Positions 9,471 to 18,292 of a DNA stretch of 29,147 nucleotides are shown here, piece by piece. A model generated the notes under the pieces. It had not been told where the DNA came from, made no database searches, and saw only the letters and a program-made list of their open reading frames with translations. The stretch is from Perkinsus marinus ATCC 50983. Lineage: Eukaryota; Perkinsozoa; Perkinsida; Perkinsidae. The translations under genes were made by a program, and so were the position numbers. Location of the stretch: positions 53,384 to 82,530 of the forward strand of contig NW_003208628.1 in assembly GCF_000006405.1 (NCBI RefSeq), given 5' to 3'. The stretch's first letter is position 1. Every line of letters begins with the position of its first letter.

Positions 9471-9519
9471 AATAAAGCAGATGAGAGGAAAGGGTCCCTT
9501 TCCTCTCCTCTGCTTTATT
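9471..9519. repeat. Long hairpin, 24-bp arms, one mismatch
   Basis: The arms 9471-9494 and 9496-9519 are reverse complements around a single T at 9495, with one mismatch (ATG versus CTC region). The arm begins AATAAAGCAG, so AATAAA occurs at 9471 on the plus strand and TTTATT at the other end. Confidence 0.9.
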
Positions 9520-10263
9520 TGGGTCCCCTTCAAAGGGGGGAAACGGAGCTATCAAACCTGGAACTAAGCTAACTGAGAGTAAGCAAGAAGAGAAGATTTT
9601 ATCACACACATAATATCCAGTCCAATGCCTAACTAAAAATGTGTGGGCCACCCCCTCCCCCCTTGGAATTAGCGCCGCAAAGTGTAACGCCCCCCCCCCT
9701 CGGCGCGCAGTTCACAGTCAGTGGATCCTAGTAACTCCTCAAAGGCGATGGAACTAACGGCTAAAATCCTCACCTAACAAACAATTAGAAACTCTAAGAA
9801 CGTTTCACACGTGCCTCAGCCTTGCGTGTGAAAGACCCAACCTTAAAAACAACGTGAAGTCAGATCTTGAGTTAGAACTAAGCCTTAGTGCCTGAGGGTG
9901 AATATGAGAGACTCAAGTACACATGCCGCTTTCCATCCCCTTCATAGTCCATCGCTCCCCTCCCTTTAGTAGAGTTCGGACGAAAGTAACCCGCTCAAGT
10001 ACGGCCCTCCTACCGGATCTTCCTTGGCAACCAATATGCCTTCGAATATGTTACCACGTCCTCTGGGGGTAGACGGTCTTGCGCTACGAATTGGGAGGTG
10101 TTTGCGAAGTGAACGAAGCGGCCATGCAGAAGACGAAGAAGGAATGCGACTCTGGTCGATTTGAGTTCGTCGGAAGGTGTGAGAACAGATATGAAAAATG
10201 TAAATCTTGCTCCGAGGAGGTTCGAAATGGACATTTCGTCCCACTCATGGTGGATGTAAGAAC
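9520..10263. other. Spacer with C-rich tracts, no supported gene
   Basis: Holds two C-runs (ccaccccctcccccc near 9650 and a run of ten C near 9692). Open frames between 9966 and 10276 on the minus strand overlap in two frames without any domain. Confidence 0.5.
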
Positions 10264-10516
10264 ATTGGAGTTTCACCCGTTTTACGCGAAGTGGCGTAAT
10301 ACTCCACGTGAAAAACGTGATATTCGCGATGTGAAGTGAATTGAAAACACTTCGCGAATTACACCAGACAAATCATCACATTTCACGTAAAACGCTTCCG
10401 GCATTTCGCGATAAACGCGAAAAACTCCGAGTAATCGGCGTTTTGCACCATTTATTTCACAAGGGAGATTGTGAATTTCGCGAAATTTTTTATCGAGAAA
10501 AACGCGAAAAACACCC
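10264..10516 (+). repeat. Long variant of foldback MITE (family A2)
   Basis: Begins ATTGGAGTTTCACCCG with 'ttttacgcgaagtggcgtaa', then follows the longer A2 layout also seen at 20381 and 22111 ('gaattgaaaacacttcgcga'). The right end is rearranged: the segment with 'cgcgaaaaactccgag' is repeated in variant form to about 10515. Confidence 0.8.
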
Positions 10517-10651
10517 CATCTCGCAGTAACATCCATTAAAAGTCCTCTTCATGCCACTGCCAGCTGTCCACCCACATTTCACTCTATGGAGTCACCTCAC
10601 TCGCGGGATCCGTCTTACTACTGGCACTTCCACGTTGGGGCCTCGTGGGAT

Positions 10652-10673
10652 GATGATGATCATCATCCCGTCA
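10652..10673. repeat. Short palindrome (GATGATGATCATCATC)
   Basis: A 16-base perfect palindrome flanked by GGGAT and CCCG. It lies just upstream of the tRNA-related segment on the other strand. Confidence 0.6.
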
Positions 10674-10738
10674 ACAGCCATATGTAGCAACCAGCCTTGC
10701 GGACCCCTCTGTGAGGGATTGTGGGCGAGAGCTGAGCG

Positions 10739-10801
10739 AGGTTCGAACCGGGGACCTCTCGATGTACGGCCGAACAGGCTAACCAGTTCGACTATACATG
10801 C
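10739..10801 (-). repeat. tRNA-related segment (SINE-like head or tRNA relic)
   Basis: Read on the minus strand, it has an A-box-like TAGTCGAACTGGTTAG and a B-box GGTTCGAACC about 44 bases later, the spacing found in tRNA genes. The acceptor stem cannot form (GCATGTA has no partner) and the T stem is poor, so it is not a working tRNA. It could be the promoter part of a tRNA-derived SINE; no matching body or tail copy is seen elsewhere in the window. Confidence 0.5.
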
Positions 10802-10865
10802 TAAGATTTCACGGAGTACCCGTCCACGCCGGCTTCATCAGGTCTTCACCTTATACTGGTTCGGA

Positions 10866-10905
10866 TAGCTCAGTAAGAGCAGGGCTTGGACTCCAAGCCT
10901 TGGAG
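10866..10905 (+). repeat. tRNA 5'-half-like segment
   Basis: Reads TTCGGATAGCTCAGTAAG then AGCAGGG, followed by an arm with GGCTTGGACTCCAAGCC, which resembles the D arm and anticodon arm of a tRNA. No B-box follows at the right distance on this strand. Confidence 0.4.
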
Positions 10906-11035
10906 ACCTTAAGAGTAAATCATACCCTGTGGCGGTTCATTCATACGTTGCGGAATACAGATGATCCGAGGCACGCTGCCGCAGGCAGCTCGAGTCCCAA
11001 TGGTGGCAGGGGTGGAAAGTTTTGAATAATGACAT

Positions 11036-11075
11036 CCATGGGATTCGAACCCGCATCTTCCCAGGAAGGACTTGA
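11036..11075 (-). repeat. tRNA 3'-end-like segment with B-box
   Basis: On the minus strand it reads GATGCGGGTTCGAATCCCAT, a near-perfect B-box and T loop, followed by GGATGTCA. No partner acceptor strand is present upstream. Together with 10739-10801 and 10866-10905 it makes three tRNA-like pieces in 340 bp. Confidence 0.45.
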
Positions 11076-11336
11076 TCCGTCAATGGTATGACGGTGATGG
11101 CCGACAGGGACTGTGCCACTGCATGGCAGAGCTCACTCCACAGTGACAGTGGCCACTGGTACGGCACCAATTAATCGGGCACCTGTCTTGTGACCGAGAC
11201 TTCGGGGGGAGCCCCGCAAGTCTTCGGTCCACACCACCTAGTCGACTAGCCTTGAATAATTTCATGGATATGTATAGATATTCAGTTGGACTGGAGGATC
11301 ACTGAAGCCAGAGTTGACCAGCTAGAAATTTGCATG

Positions 11337-11506
11337 CATATCGCGCCAAACGCGTAAAACGCGAAATGATTTCGCGTTTTGCATATCACATGAAAAACAC
11401 CTCACATGTTTTACACGAAATTCACTGTTCACATGCGTTTTTCGCGAAGTGAAATGTGAAATGTGTTTTTCACTAGTGTTTTTCACATCACGGGTGAAAC
11501 TCCAAT
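11337..11506 (+). repeat. Foldback MITE (family A2), left end lost
   Basis: Carries the A2 inner part ('cacatgcgtttttcgcgaag', 'ttttcactagtgtttttcac') and a good right end GGGTGAAACTCCAAT. The left end GGAGTTTC is absent and is replaced by 'catatcgcgccaaacgcg'. Confidence 0.8.
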
Positions 11507-11558
11507 GTTCTCAGAACATGGTGCGCTCAATGGCGTTCTCGCTGATGAGCCATCAGGT

Positions 11559-11744
11559 TAACCACAAGTGCACCAACGCAAGACATACGACGCGTATGAT
11601 ACGCGACAGACGGGCTCAAACGGTCGAGGTGATTCTGGAGAACGAGAATTCATTCTGATCGATTTCGTTGGCACGACCGAAGTAGCTCCGATGGCACCCT
11701 TTTGCGGTACAGTTGTTAGTGCGGCCAATTGTACCCATGATTCA
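11559..11744 (+). pseudogene. Coding-like frame without a start, unrecognised
   Basis: The frame after a TAA is open for about 60 codons and includes RGDSGEREFILIDFVGTTEV and then APFCGTVVSAANCTHDS, then TGA. There is no ATG near its beginning and no acceptor that I trust. The composition is protein-like. The order FVGTTEVAP... CGTVVSAA... C faintly recalls the start of a trypsin-fold protease, but key residues are lacking and I do not claim that. Confidence 0.25.
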
Positions 11745-11907
11745 TGATGAAAGCCAACAAGCACCAGTTCCTGACGAAAACTCCCCCCTAGGGAACCGAA
11801 AGTTTTGCGAAGGAACTAAGATTTTTCTCATTTGCATATTTGAAGTATTCTGCTGAGAATTTCTAGGAAGATCCCAGCCGTATCAAACATTAACATTCTC
11901 TTCGGTC

Positions 11908-11961
11908 GTGACACTGTCACGAGTCGTGACTCAGGTGCGTGTGTCAGTGACACAGTGTCAC
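11908..11961. repeat. Three nested palindromes on GTGACAC
   Basis: GTGACACTGTCAC (11908-11920), GAGTCGTGACTC (11921-11932) and GTGACACAGTGTCAC (11947-11961) are each palindromic around their centre, and the outer two can also pair with each other. Confidence 0.85.
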
Positions 11962-12061
11962 CCATGAAGTGCATAGTGCGGTGCCCTTGCGTGTCAGGCA
12001 GACATACGGCTTCTCGTAATACGGAACGCCCGAGGCCTATTGTATTACAGAATCTGTATGA

Positions 12062-12391
12062 TGTGAGTTTGGTCTACCTGAACTCAGGCTGTTAATCTGC
12101 AAACCTAAGCACGGGCTCGGGTATGAGGATCTACTGGTTGGGCATGTAGGGTCGGGTGTCACGCACTTACCGCTACCGCTGTCCCCTCGTGCGTTCTTCA
12201 TGAACATTCTACACAACGATGAGCGAAGCGCGACTGTCAAGTCTTGCTTCTTGTTTACTCGAAATTGCATGCTGCAGTCTACATCGGCGAGGATTCCTTT
12301 CAGTATGCATGGTAAAATCGATCAGCTCTCAGACTGGCGGCGTTCGGGTGTCACGTACGAATTAGCTCACACCAGTTGTAGTGAACCGTAA
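12062..12391 (+). pseudogene. Coding-like frame, unrecognised
   Basis: The frame is open for about 109 codons after a TGA and reads GLPELRLLICKPKHGLGYED, then LLVGHVGSG and FFMNILHNDERS, ending in TAA. The first ATG lies far inside (12200). The content looks like protein, but it fits no family I know. The next frame (12406-12666) may be part of the same decayed gene. Confidence 0.3.
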
Positions 12392-12405
12392 AAGCTAGCC
12401 AATAG

Positions 12406-12666
12406 AAAATTCTAGAAGTCTTCCTGCCTCACATCGGTTACAAGCATCCAATTGCAAAACTTCTGGACTTAGCTCACCCCTTACCTGGGACTGTCCTATG
12501 CGTATCTGATAATCACCTCGACATGGGCCTCTGCTCGATGACTCTAAGAGAGGAGTGGAGTTCCGCTCACAAGTTGGAACTTCAAACTTGTGTGGGCATT
12601 TTCGACCGATTGTGGTGTGGCGTAGAAAGGGCCAGAATTGGAATTAGTACCCCTGGTTTAGAGTAG
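12406..12666 (+). pseudogene. Coding-like frame, unrecognised
   Basis: Open for 86 codons from after a TAG to a TAG at 12664. It reads KILEVFLPHIGYKHPIAKLL, then TVLCVSDNHLDMG and GIFDRLWCGVE. It has no early ATG and lies in a different frame from 12062-12391. It ends only 37 bases before the start of the secreted-protein gene at 12704, so it is not part of that gene's exon. Confidence 0.3.
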
Positions 12667-12703
12667 CATTATGAGGCTGTTCACTATAGGCTTCTTTTAA
12701 TCA

Positions 12704-13117
12704 ATGCTGAACCGACTTATCCAGCTCCTACTCGTCGGTGTTGCTCTATCCCCCCCACCCTACCAGCTACAAGGTACATATTTCGTGAACAAGGTTGACC
12801 CTCCTCTGTCTTTGAGGTATACATTCACAGACCGTGCTACACAAGTGACGATTTCTTTCTACTGTGAGGAAGTTGTCGGACCAGCTAAGCACACCTTTCC
12901 GGTTCACAAGTTGGGTGATGGCCTCTACATTGTGAGCCAGCAGCCAATTTATGGGTTCCCCGCCTTCAAAAAACTCTTTGAGCGCAAGTGCCCACGGTAC
13001 AATCCTCTGCGCGCCTCTGACCTGTGGCTTATAGAGTACGATAGGAAGTTCGACCACCCGTTTATTGATATCAATGGTCGCCAGGTGTTGCTGGCACACC
13101 GACAATCTGCCCATTAG
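12704..13117 (+). CDS. Small secreted protein (137 aa), unknown function
   Basis: A single open exon from ATG to TAG. Residues 1-16 form a clear signal peptide (MLNRLIQLLLVGVALS: basic start, Leu/Val core), so the product should enter the secretory pathway. The mature part is about 120 residues with only two Cys (in SFYCEEV and ERKCPRY), many aromatic residues, and a beta-rich look (YFVNKVDPPLSLRYTFTDR, DGLYIVSQQPIYGF). It ends LLAHRQSAH. No membrane segment or known domain is visible. Perkinsid genomes are known to hold many lineage-specific secreted proteins, and this may be one. An overlapping 115-aa open frame on the other strand is a shadow. There is no visible disruption. Confidence 0.65.
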   Translation: MLNRLIQLLLVGVALSPPPYQLQGTYFVNKVDPPLSLRYTFTDRATQVTISFYCEEVVGPAKHTFPVHKLGDGLYIVSQQPIYGFPAFKKLFERKCPRYNPLRASDLWLIEYDRKFDHPFIDINGRQVLLAHRQSAH

Positions 13118-13267
13118 TTGATATTGTCTCGACAGTAGAATCCTCAGCGTATCAACCGCTTTGGTTTACCATTATTCAGATATTTGTTGGTCGTCCAATT
13201 TGCTCTTATTATGCGAGTACGTTGAATAACTCTCGGTGGTCCGTGTCCAGTTCTGGAAGCTTTTTCA
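13118..13267. other. 3' spacer of the secreted-protein gene
   Basis: No frame or repeat is supported in this stretch. It leads to a perfect palindrome. Confidence 0.4.
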
Positions 13268-13300
13268 GACAATACCGTGACGTAACGTCACGGTATTGTC
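13268..13300. repeat. Perfect 33-bp palindrome (16-bp arms, 1-base centre)
   Basis: The arm GACAATACCGTGACGT at 13268-13283 is the exact reverse complement of 13285-13300 around a single A. Further TGACGTCA-like sites follow at once (ctgacgtcactgacg). It lies 150 bp after the stop of the secreted-protein gene. Confidence 0.95.
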
Positions 13301-13990
13301 TCTGACGTCACTGACGTTGACTCGTCGAGTGTTATAGTGATCGTAGTGCGGTTTGGGTTTACTGCACCAAGCCATCGAAAGGGCCCTTTCATTGCGGATA
13401 GTCTCTTTTCCCACAAACATGACATCGATCGCTCTGTTGGCACGCATAGGTTAAGCGCCCAACGCTTAGTACACGTGCCCCGGTTGCGGGATTATTAAAC
13501 GGATTGTCGGTTAATGATGTTGATAGTAGCTCTATTATAGTTAGTATCACTATCATTGATGGTTAACTCCGTAGACAACGACACTCTTGAGTTAGCACTG
13601 GGAAGACTCGCCCTTGAGGCTCAAAGGCTTGAGCCGAGTGACACAATAGTAGTTATTTCATTGACTTTTCATGAATATTGATGCCAATTCGCAACTCATT
13701 CGTCTGTACCATCTCTCTCTCACTTTTGCCTTATGGATGATCTTCTCCACGCTTAACCTCATTTCTCGTACGTCTGCGTGATATAGGCAGTCTATTATAG
13801 GCAGACCCAAGCTCTTTCCGAGATCCTTGTCTGGATTTCATCAACAGGAGGACATCAGCTGAGCGGTCAACGCCTCTCATAGTGAGTACATTAGACAATT
13901 CTTGCATACGTAACCGTTCGCTCGGCGCTGTACGCGGAAACACATTATTCTCTTCGCTTACGACAGGTACGATTGCTTGTGTTACACAAG
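13301..13990. other. Spacer with no supported gene
   Basis: Open frames on both strands are short, overlap and carry no domain. A run with GGCTCAAAGGCTTGAGCC near 13618-13636 is a partial inverted repeat and not a spliced-leader match. Confidence 0.4.
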
Positions 13991-14040
13991 TTGTGTACTT
14001 TACCTCCTCAACCTTCGGGATCGCCTTGTGTTACACCAGT

Positions 14041-14170
14041 CAGAGCACAGATTCTATCGGAATCTGAACTCATCCCGGAGATGAAATCGGCCTCCAATCT
14101 CGCCACATTCACTGAGACCTTCGATAAATACAAAAGGGAATATCATATTCCGAATACGAGCGCTAACTGA
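14041..14170 (+). pseudogene. Coding-like terminal segment, unrecognised
   Basis: The frame ending in TGA at 14168 reads AQILSESELIPEMKSASNLA, then TFTETFDKYKREYHIPNTS. It looks like the end of a protein, perhaps a last exon after the acceptor 'agagcacag' at about 14042-14050. No upstream exon can be assigned. A strong hairpin lies 18 bases after the stop. Confidence 0.3.
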
Positions 14171-14188
14171 TTATTTCATCATGTCCGT

Positions 14189-14212
14189 CATCCCAGACTG
14201 TTGTCTGGGATG
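14189..14212. repeat. Hairpin, 10-bp arms with TGTT loop
   Basis: CATCCCAGAC (14189-14198) pairs exactly with GTCTGGGATG (14203-14212). A second inverted repeat, GGTTATCAG / CTGATAACC, follows at 14240-14281. Confidence 0.85.
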
Positions 14213-14597
14213 TTCGAGCAATGGCTTGCGAATTGAAGAGGTTATCAGATTGATTATCAACTAATGTCCCTCCTGATAACCGTCATATTTAAAGAATTCA
14301 CGGGATCCGACCGTTCCGAGGAGCCCGAAGGAATCGAGCTTTTCGAGAGCCGTTGGCCGACACAAAACATGGTAGGGATATAATAGACCTCAGCATGGCC
14401 AGCTCGGGTCTCGGATTTTGGCCTGCCGCAGAGAAATGCGGCGCATGCTTTATGCGGCCGTAGCGAAACTATCCCCTTGGCAAGTATACGTTCTCCATAG
14501 GAGGAAGGTCTTTACCTTTGCCCGCGTTGCGCAATTAATTCGCACGTGACAACAGCGACTCGCTGTCAGCGAGTAAAACGACGAGACTGATCGACAA

Positions 14598-14849
14598 TTG
14601 AGAAGTGTGGATGCAGTTGCATGCCAACGCAACGAGTCTCGACGATATGTGGTCCAGTTATTCGACTATTCCCCTTCAACGGTAGCGAAATACTCCAATG
14701 AACCAAGGTGGATCAAAACTTTTTGGGGTGGAATTATTGAAAAGCCCAAAGGCAATACTACATCGACTCGATATACAGCCCATGGGCCTCGGACTGTAAA
14801 ATATAACCTAGGCTTACCAGAAGATGTGGTGTTTGAGGTTCGCTGCTAA
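14598..14849 (+). pseudogene. Coding-like frame without Met, unrecognised
   Basis: Open for 83 codons to TAA and protein-like (YVVQLFDYSPSTVAKYSNEP, WIKTFWGGIIEKPKG, YNLGLPEDVVFEVRC). It has no ATG anywhere in the frame and an upstream in-frame TAA at about 14573, so it must be an internal or last exon or a remnant. The nearest acceptor candidates are poor. Confidence 0.3.
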
Positions 14850-15219
14850 CTAGCACGGGACCCATCAGCACAGGGACGTATGATAGCATCCTCAACGTAT
14901 GAAAGCGTCCTCAACAGAAGTAAAGCACACCCTGTGTAAACGAGCCACTTCGGGAGGACGCCCTCTGGAGCAACTGAGAATTCAGTGGTAAAACAGTTCA
15001 TCAGTTCCGCCACCTGAGTAATGCTTTGGGTGAAGCGGCTGGGTTGTGCCAACCTGGTCCTGTGAAAGACAGAGGCGGCATTTTGTTGACCTTGCTAGCG
15101 AGAATACCAGTACTATTCTTATGTAATGCTTATCGACACTATCTGTTCCAAAAGGTGGGTAACGCGGGAGAATGAGGTCTACAGCATTTCCAGGTCACTT
15201 CAATATTTTGTCTGAATTT
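14850..15219. other. Spacer with no supported gene
   Basis: I see no convincing frame and no copy of the window's repeat families. Confidence 0.4.
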
Positions 15220-15462
15220 TTAATAATTTACCCCCTTCTTTTGCGATAATACCCTCTCCTTCAATTTTTCACCGACACATTTTAATTTATTACCAAAAAT
15301 TTTAATGATATAAGTGGTCTTTTTAAGAACATCCCGACTATTATTAACGGCATTAGCTTTTGCTACTCCAGAGGGGCCGGTAATTGATCTATTCGCCCCA
15401 TCGCGAGCCGCAATCCGCGAGAAACTTGCAGTGTCGAGAATGCCCCACACTCGTGAGGTCAT
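15220..15462 (-). CDS. Hypothetical 80-aa protein
   Basis: An ATG-to-TAA frame on the minus strand with protein-like composition (SGVAKANAVNNSRDVLKKTT, then YIIKIFGNKLKCVGEKLKER). It is basic, with no signal peptide, membrane segment or known domain. The start codon lies inside the left arm of the hairpin at 15453-15511. It could be a real small gene, an exon or chance. Confidence 0.25.
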   Translation of the reverse strand: MTSRVWGILDTASFSRIAARDGANRSITGPSGVAKANAVNNSRDVLKKTTYIIKIFGNKLKCVGEKLKERVLSQKKGVNY

Positions 15463-15511
15463 TTCCTGACATACACATTCCGAGAATGTGTATCTCAGGA
15501 AATAACCTCAC
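15453..15511. repeat. Large hairpin, 28-bp arms, two mismatches
   Basis: 15453-15480 and 15484-15511 are reverse complements around CGA, with two mismatches. The arm starts GTGAGGTCATTTCCTGA and ends TACACATTC. A further 'cgttgtgagaatgtcattctc' follows. Confidence 0.9.
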
Positions 15512-15799
15512 GTTGTGAGAATGTCATTCTCTGACCTTACCGTGTAGCATATCCTTCTCACAGAGACAGTACCGAACGGTTAGTTACCTACTATACACTC
15601 GGCAGTATGAGTGGATATGAGATTCGGAGTTTCGTAGTACCACTGGGAACAGCACCATCCAGCACCCCCGTGATATGAGAATCAATCCATTTCTTGTGTG
15701 CCCTCTCGAGTTAGCTCCATCAGAGTCCTACCGCATCAAGGTGAGACGAGTATGGTTTGACCTTCAGTATATACACAGGAGAAGGAGTAGGTTGAGTTA
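15512..15799. other. Spacer with no supported gene
   Basis: I see nothing that I can name in this stretch. Confidence 0.4.
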
Positions 15800-16090
15800 C
15801 TATATAATGATGTAGTCTGATTTCGGTTCGACTGTGCGTGGGAGCATTCTCCCCTGCCGAATTGGTAGTGCCAATGTGAGCTTCGCAGGGTTGATCTGCC
15901 TCTCATCACAGATGTGTATTAGAAATTGTACGAGCCAGTCACCGAAGTCTTCCATCTTCATAGAGCCTCGCCTGCGCGACCAAAAGTACGCCCTCCGAGT
16001 CGGAGTCGGCAAGCTCCATGAGTCCCAACTTGGGACTCCCAGGACATGTATATCTTTTCCTGCTGAGTACCCTGTCTTGCGTAACCTTGT
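15800..16090 (-). pseudogene. Coding-like remnant in two frames, unrecognised
   Basis: On the minus strand one frame reads LMELADSDSEGVLLVAQARL and stops. An overlapping frame with ATG at 15961 reads MKMEDFGDWLVQFLIHICDE and then INPAKLTLALPIRQG to a stop at 15800. Both look coding and overlap, which suggests one gene broken by a frameshift. No family is assigned. Confidence 0.25.
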
Positions 16091-16209
16091 TGGCCTCGGA
16101 CGCTCCTTCCCGGTATTTTCCGATGATACAGTTTCTATTATACAGATTCACATCAGTTTTATTTTGGTGCCGTACGAGTAACGATTTGCGACTCGCAAAT
16201 GTGTACATA

Positions 16210-17640
16210 CACGCGTAGGACGCATAGTAGCGGAGAATTCGACGTGGTCGCTTATGTAGCCAAAACTAACGTCGTTAATTGAAGTCGGTATGATTTTGAA
16301 AAGACCAGCTTTTTTTCATTAAAGTTGTGGGTAATGAATTAGAATCAGTCGGTAAAAAAGAGTTGAGTTGGAACGAGAAAACCTAAAACCATAATCTTGC
16401 TCATCTTGCTCTCCCTTACGTTTCCTCAACGGAACACATATCCTTCCGGGCGACTGAAATATCAGTGAAAAGGAGCATACCTCTCCTAAATTGGCAAATA
16501 CACTACTAAAAACAAACAGAATCACACTGACTCAGCGGCCAACAACAGTAGCGCGCGCCAAAGTAATCGATTTCTCTTCACGAATCAGCAACAAACAATA
16601 CTCAAGAGGATAGTAACGATTACGAGATTTGTAGAGGAGAAAGATGAGTTAATACGAATCAGATCTGAGTGACTACAACAGCGCGCGCCCAGATGATCGA
16701 TAATGATAACCTAGTAATAATGATCACTAAATATGATACAAGCCTTGTCGTACAACAGACGATTTACAGGTCATACCATCTTCTCGTGAACTTCTATCGA
16801 AATCGACACAATAGAGACATACATTGGAGAGAACAATATTCCTTACCAACACTTAACCCTAGATCCATGCTTAGTAGTTTTATAGAAACCTGAATCGAAT
16901 AATAATTTCATGGCGCAGTGAAGGTTGATCCATGCAACTCATAGACAGATAGATGAAATTAGATAAATGACAACACGGAATTTCACACATAATAACCTCA
17001 ACTGAAAACGATAAAAATATGCGACTATGCGTATTCAATTTCAACTTTTTTAGTTCAGTAAAATTCCAAAATCAATGACGAAAAGAAAGTCTCAAATCTA
17101 AGTTCCAAAGGAAACTATAATATGAACGAACCGCAGCACTAACAGATCACATACTGTCACTAAAAGCGTTTTCGCTGGGCAAAACTTTCGAGATTCACGC
17201 TGTTGGTAGAAGCATAGATGACAACCGAGAATTCATAAACTTCAATTAAATGAAAAATAAAAGCATTTAAAAAGCCACGTAAGAGAAAAGTGAATATGAA
17301 AAGGCATTAAACGTAACAAGAACCCAAAAAGAGGTTACCGCTAAGAAAACTGAAACCATTGGAAAATGATATCCCAGAAATGTGATCGTTCAGCTTCTCC
17401 CTAACCGATAATTATCAATTTATTTGAGGGGGAAAGAACTCAAACTTATCATCTCTACAATGTCGTGCCTTATGAATGTATTGAAAACAAAACATGTACA
17501 AAACATAAACATGAAAAATGCGGGACAGAAATTTTTCTCAATTGTTTACTACCATTCTTTTACCACAAAGTGTATTGAAGAACAAAAAATATAAACACGG
17601 AAAATTTTTAGGAAATATAATTTTCCCAATTTTTCCCTAC
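16210..17640. other. AT-rich spacer without a supported gene
   Basis: About 1.4 kb with many short stops in all frames. It probably holds introns or further exons of the minus-strand gene that starts at 17851, but I could not place any exon with matching phase. There are no family A or B repeat copies here, unlike the flanking regions. Confidence 0.45.
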
Positions 17641-17851
17641 CATTATCTCGACCACTCGTTCGACCAACACGTCCAGCGATTCTCTCGCACAATTCTGATC
17701 TTCTCACACGAGCTTGGAAATCATCACAGTGAGAAGTACTCGTCGATAGCACATCGAAGCTGCTACTACCACATCTTGTTGAAATCGAATCGTCGTTGAA
17801 CGAAGAGTGTTTCCGGGGCAAGGACAAGCAGGATGACTGTGACGAGCCCAT
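17641..17851 (-). CDS. First exon of a probable N-myristoylated protein
   Basis: The exon runs from ATG at 17851 to a GT donor (GTAGGG) at 17640, giving 70 residues plus one base. The protein begins MGSSQSSC, which fits the N-myristoylation pattern (Gly2, Ser6) with a nearby Cys8 that could be palmitoylated, so membrane attachment is likely. The rest is Ser-rich and then Arg-rich (RSELCERIAGRVGRTSGRDN), with no known domain. An acceptor 'atttttcag' lies about 20 bases before the ATG. A relict spliced leader is found 420 bp further upstream on the same strand. Following exons could not be found. Confidence 0.5.
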
Positions 17852-18273
17852 ATATAGAAAATAATTTTCCTGAAAAATTATAAATATCACTGAAATATGT
17901 AATAAAAATTCAAAATTAATATATATAACAGTTGCTTCTATCGAGTTGCACACAAACGAATTGAATGTCAGCGCTTTTGCAGGGAGAGGAAAAAGAGTTC
18001 CCTCAACGAAACCAACTCAACCGAATTGAGATATCATAAGAGCACTCAAGAGTGCAAGAACCGTGAGCTGAGACGACACACCATTCGTGTATCTTGCAGT
18101 TTCATTTATCGTCTCGCTCGCATCTGTTTATCTCGCATGTTTCATAGGTGCAAATTGCGCCTTAAACCTAATTAACGCCTCAGGCAACTAGGACTTCCTA
18201 TTTCACTACTTAAGTAAGCACGTTAAGGCTGTGGGGTTGCGATGTAACGCGAGGTAGAGGAGAAGAAGGGAAA
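17852..18273. other. 5' region of the minus-strand exon
   Basis: Lies between the relict spliced leader and the MGSS start. The first bases after the leader are pyrimidine-rich on the minus strand. No open frame is supported. Confidence 0.4.
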
Positions 18274-18292
18274 CTTGAGCCAAGATGGCTAC
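18274..18292 (-). other. Relict spliced-leader sequence
   Basis: The plus strand reads CTTGAGCCAAGATGGCTAC, so the minus strand reads GTAGCCATCTTGGCTCAAG. As I recall it, this equals bases 4-22 of the 22-nt trans-spliced leader of perkinsozoans and dinoflagellates (with C at the variable T/C position); the next bases CA differ from CC. On the minus strand it follows CTAACAG, an acceptor-like end, and is not followed by GT. It is therefore not a leader RNA gene but looks like a leader left in the genome after an mRNA was reverse-copied, as known for dinoflagellates. Confidence 0.7.

Noticed and set aside
10739-10801. Functional tRNA gene
   Set aside because: A- and B-box-like motifs are spaced correctly, but acceptor and T stems do not pair and the anticodon arm is poor.
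11559-11744. Trypsin-like protease start
   Set aside because: FVGTTEVAP and a CG-x-VVS stretch are suggestive, but the spacing is far too short and the catalytic His motif is absent.
13612-13650. Second spliced-leader match (ggcttgagccgag)
   Set aside because: Only eight bases match before diverging; the context is a local inverted repeat.
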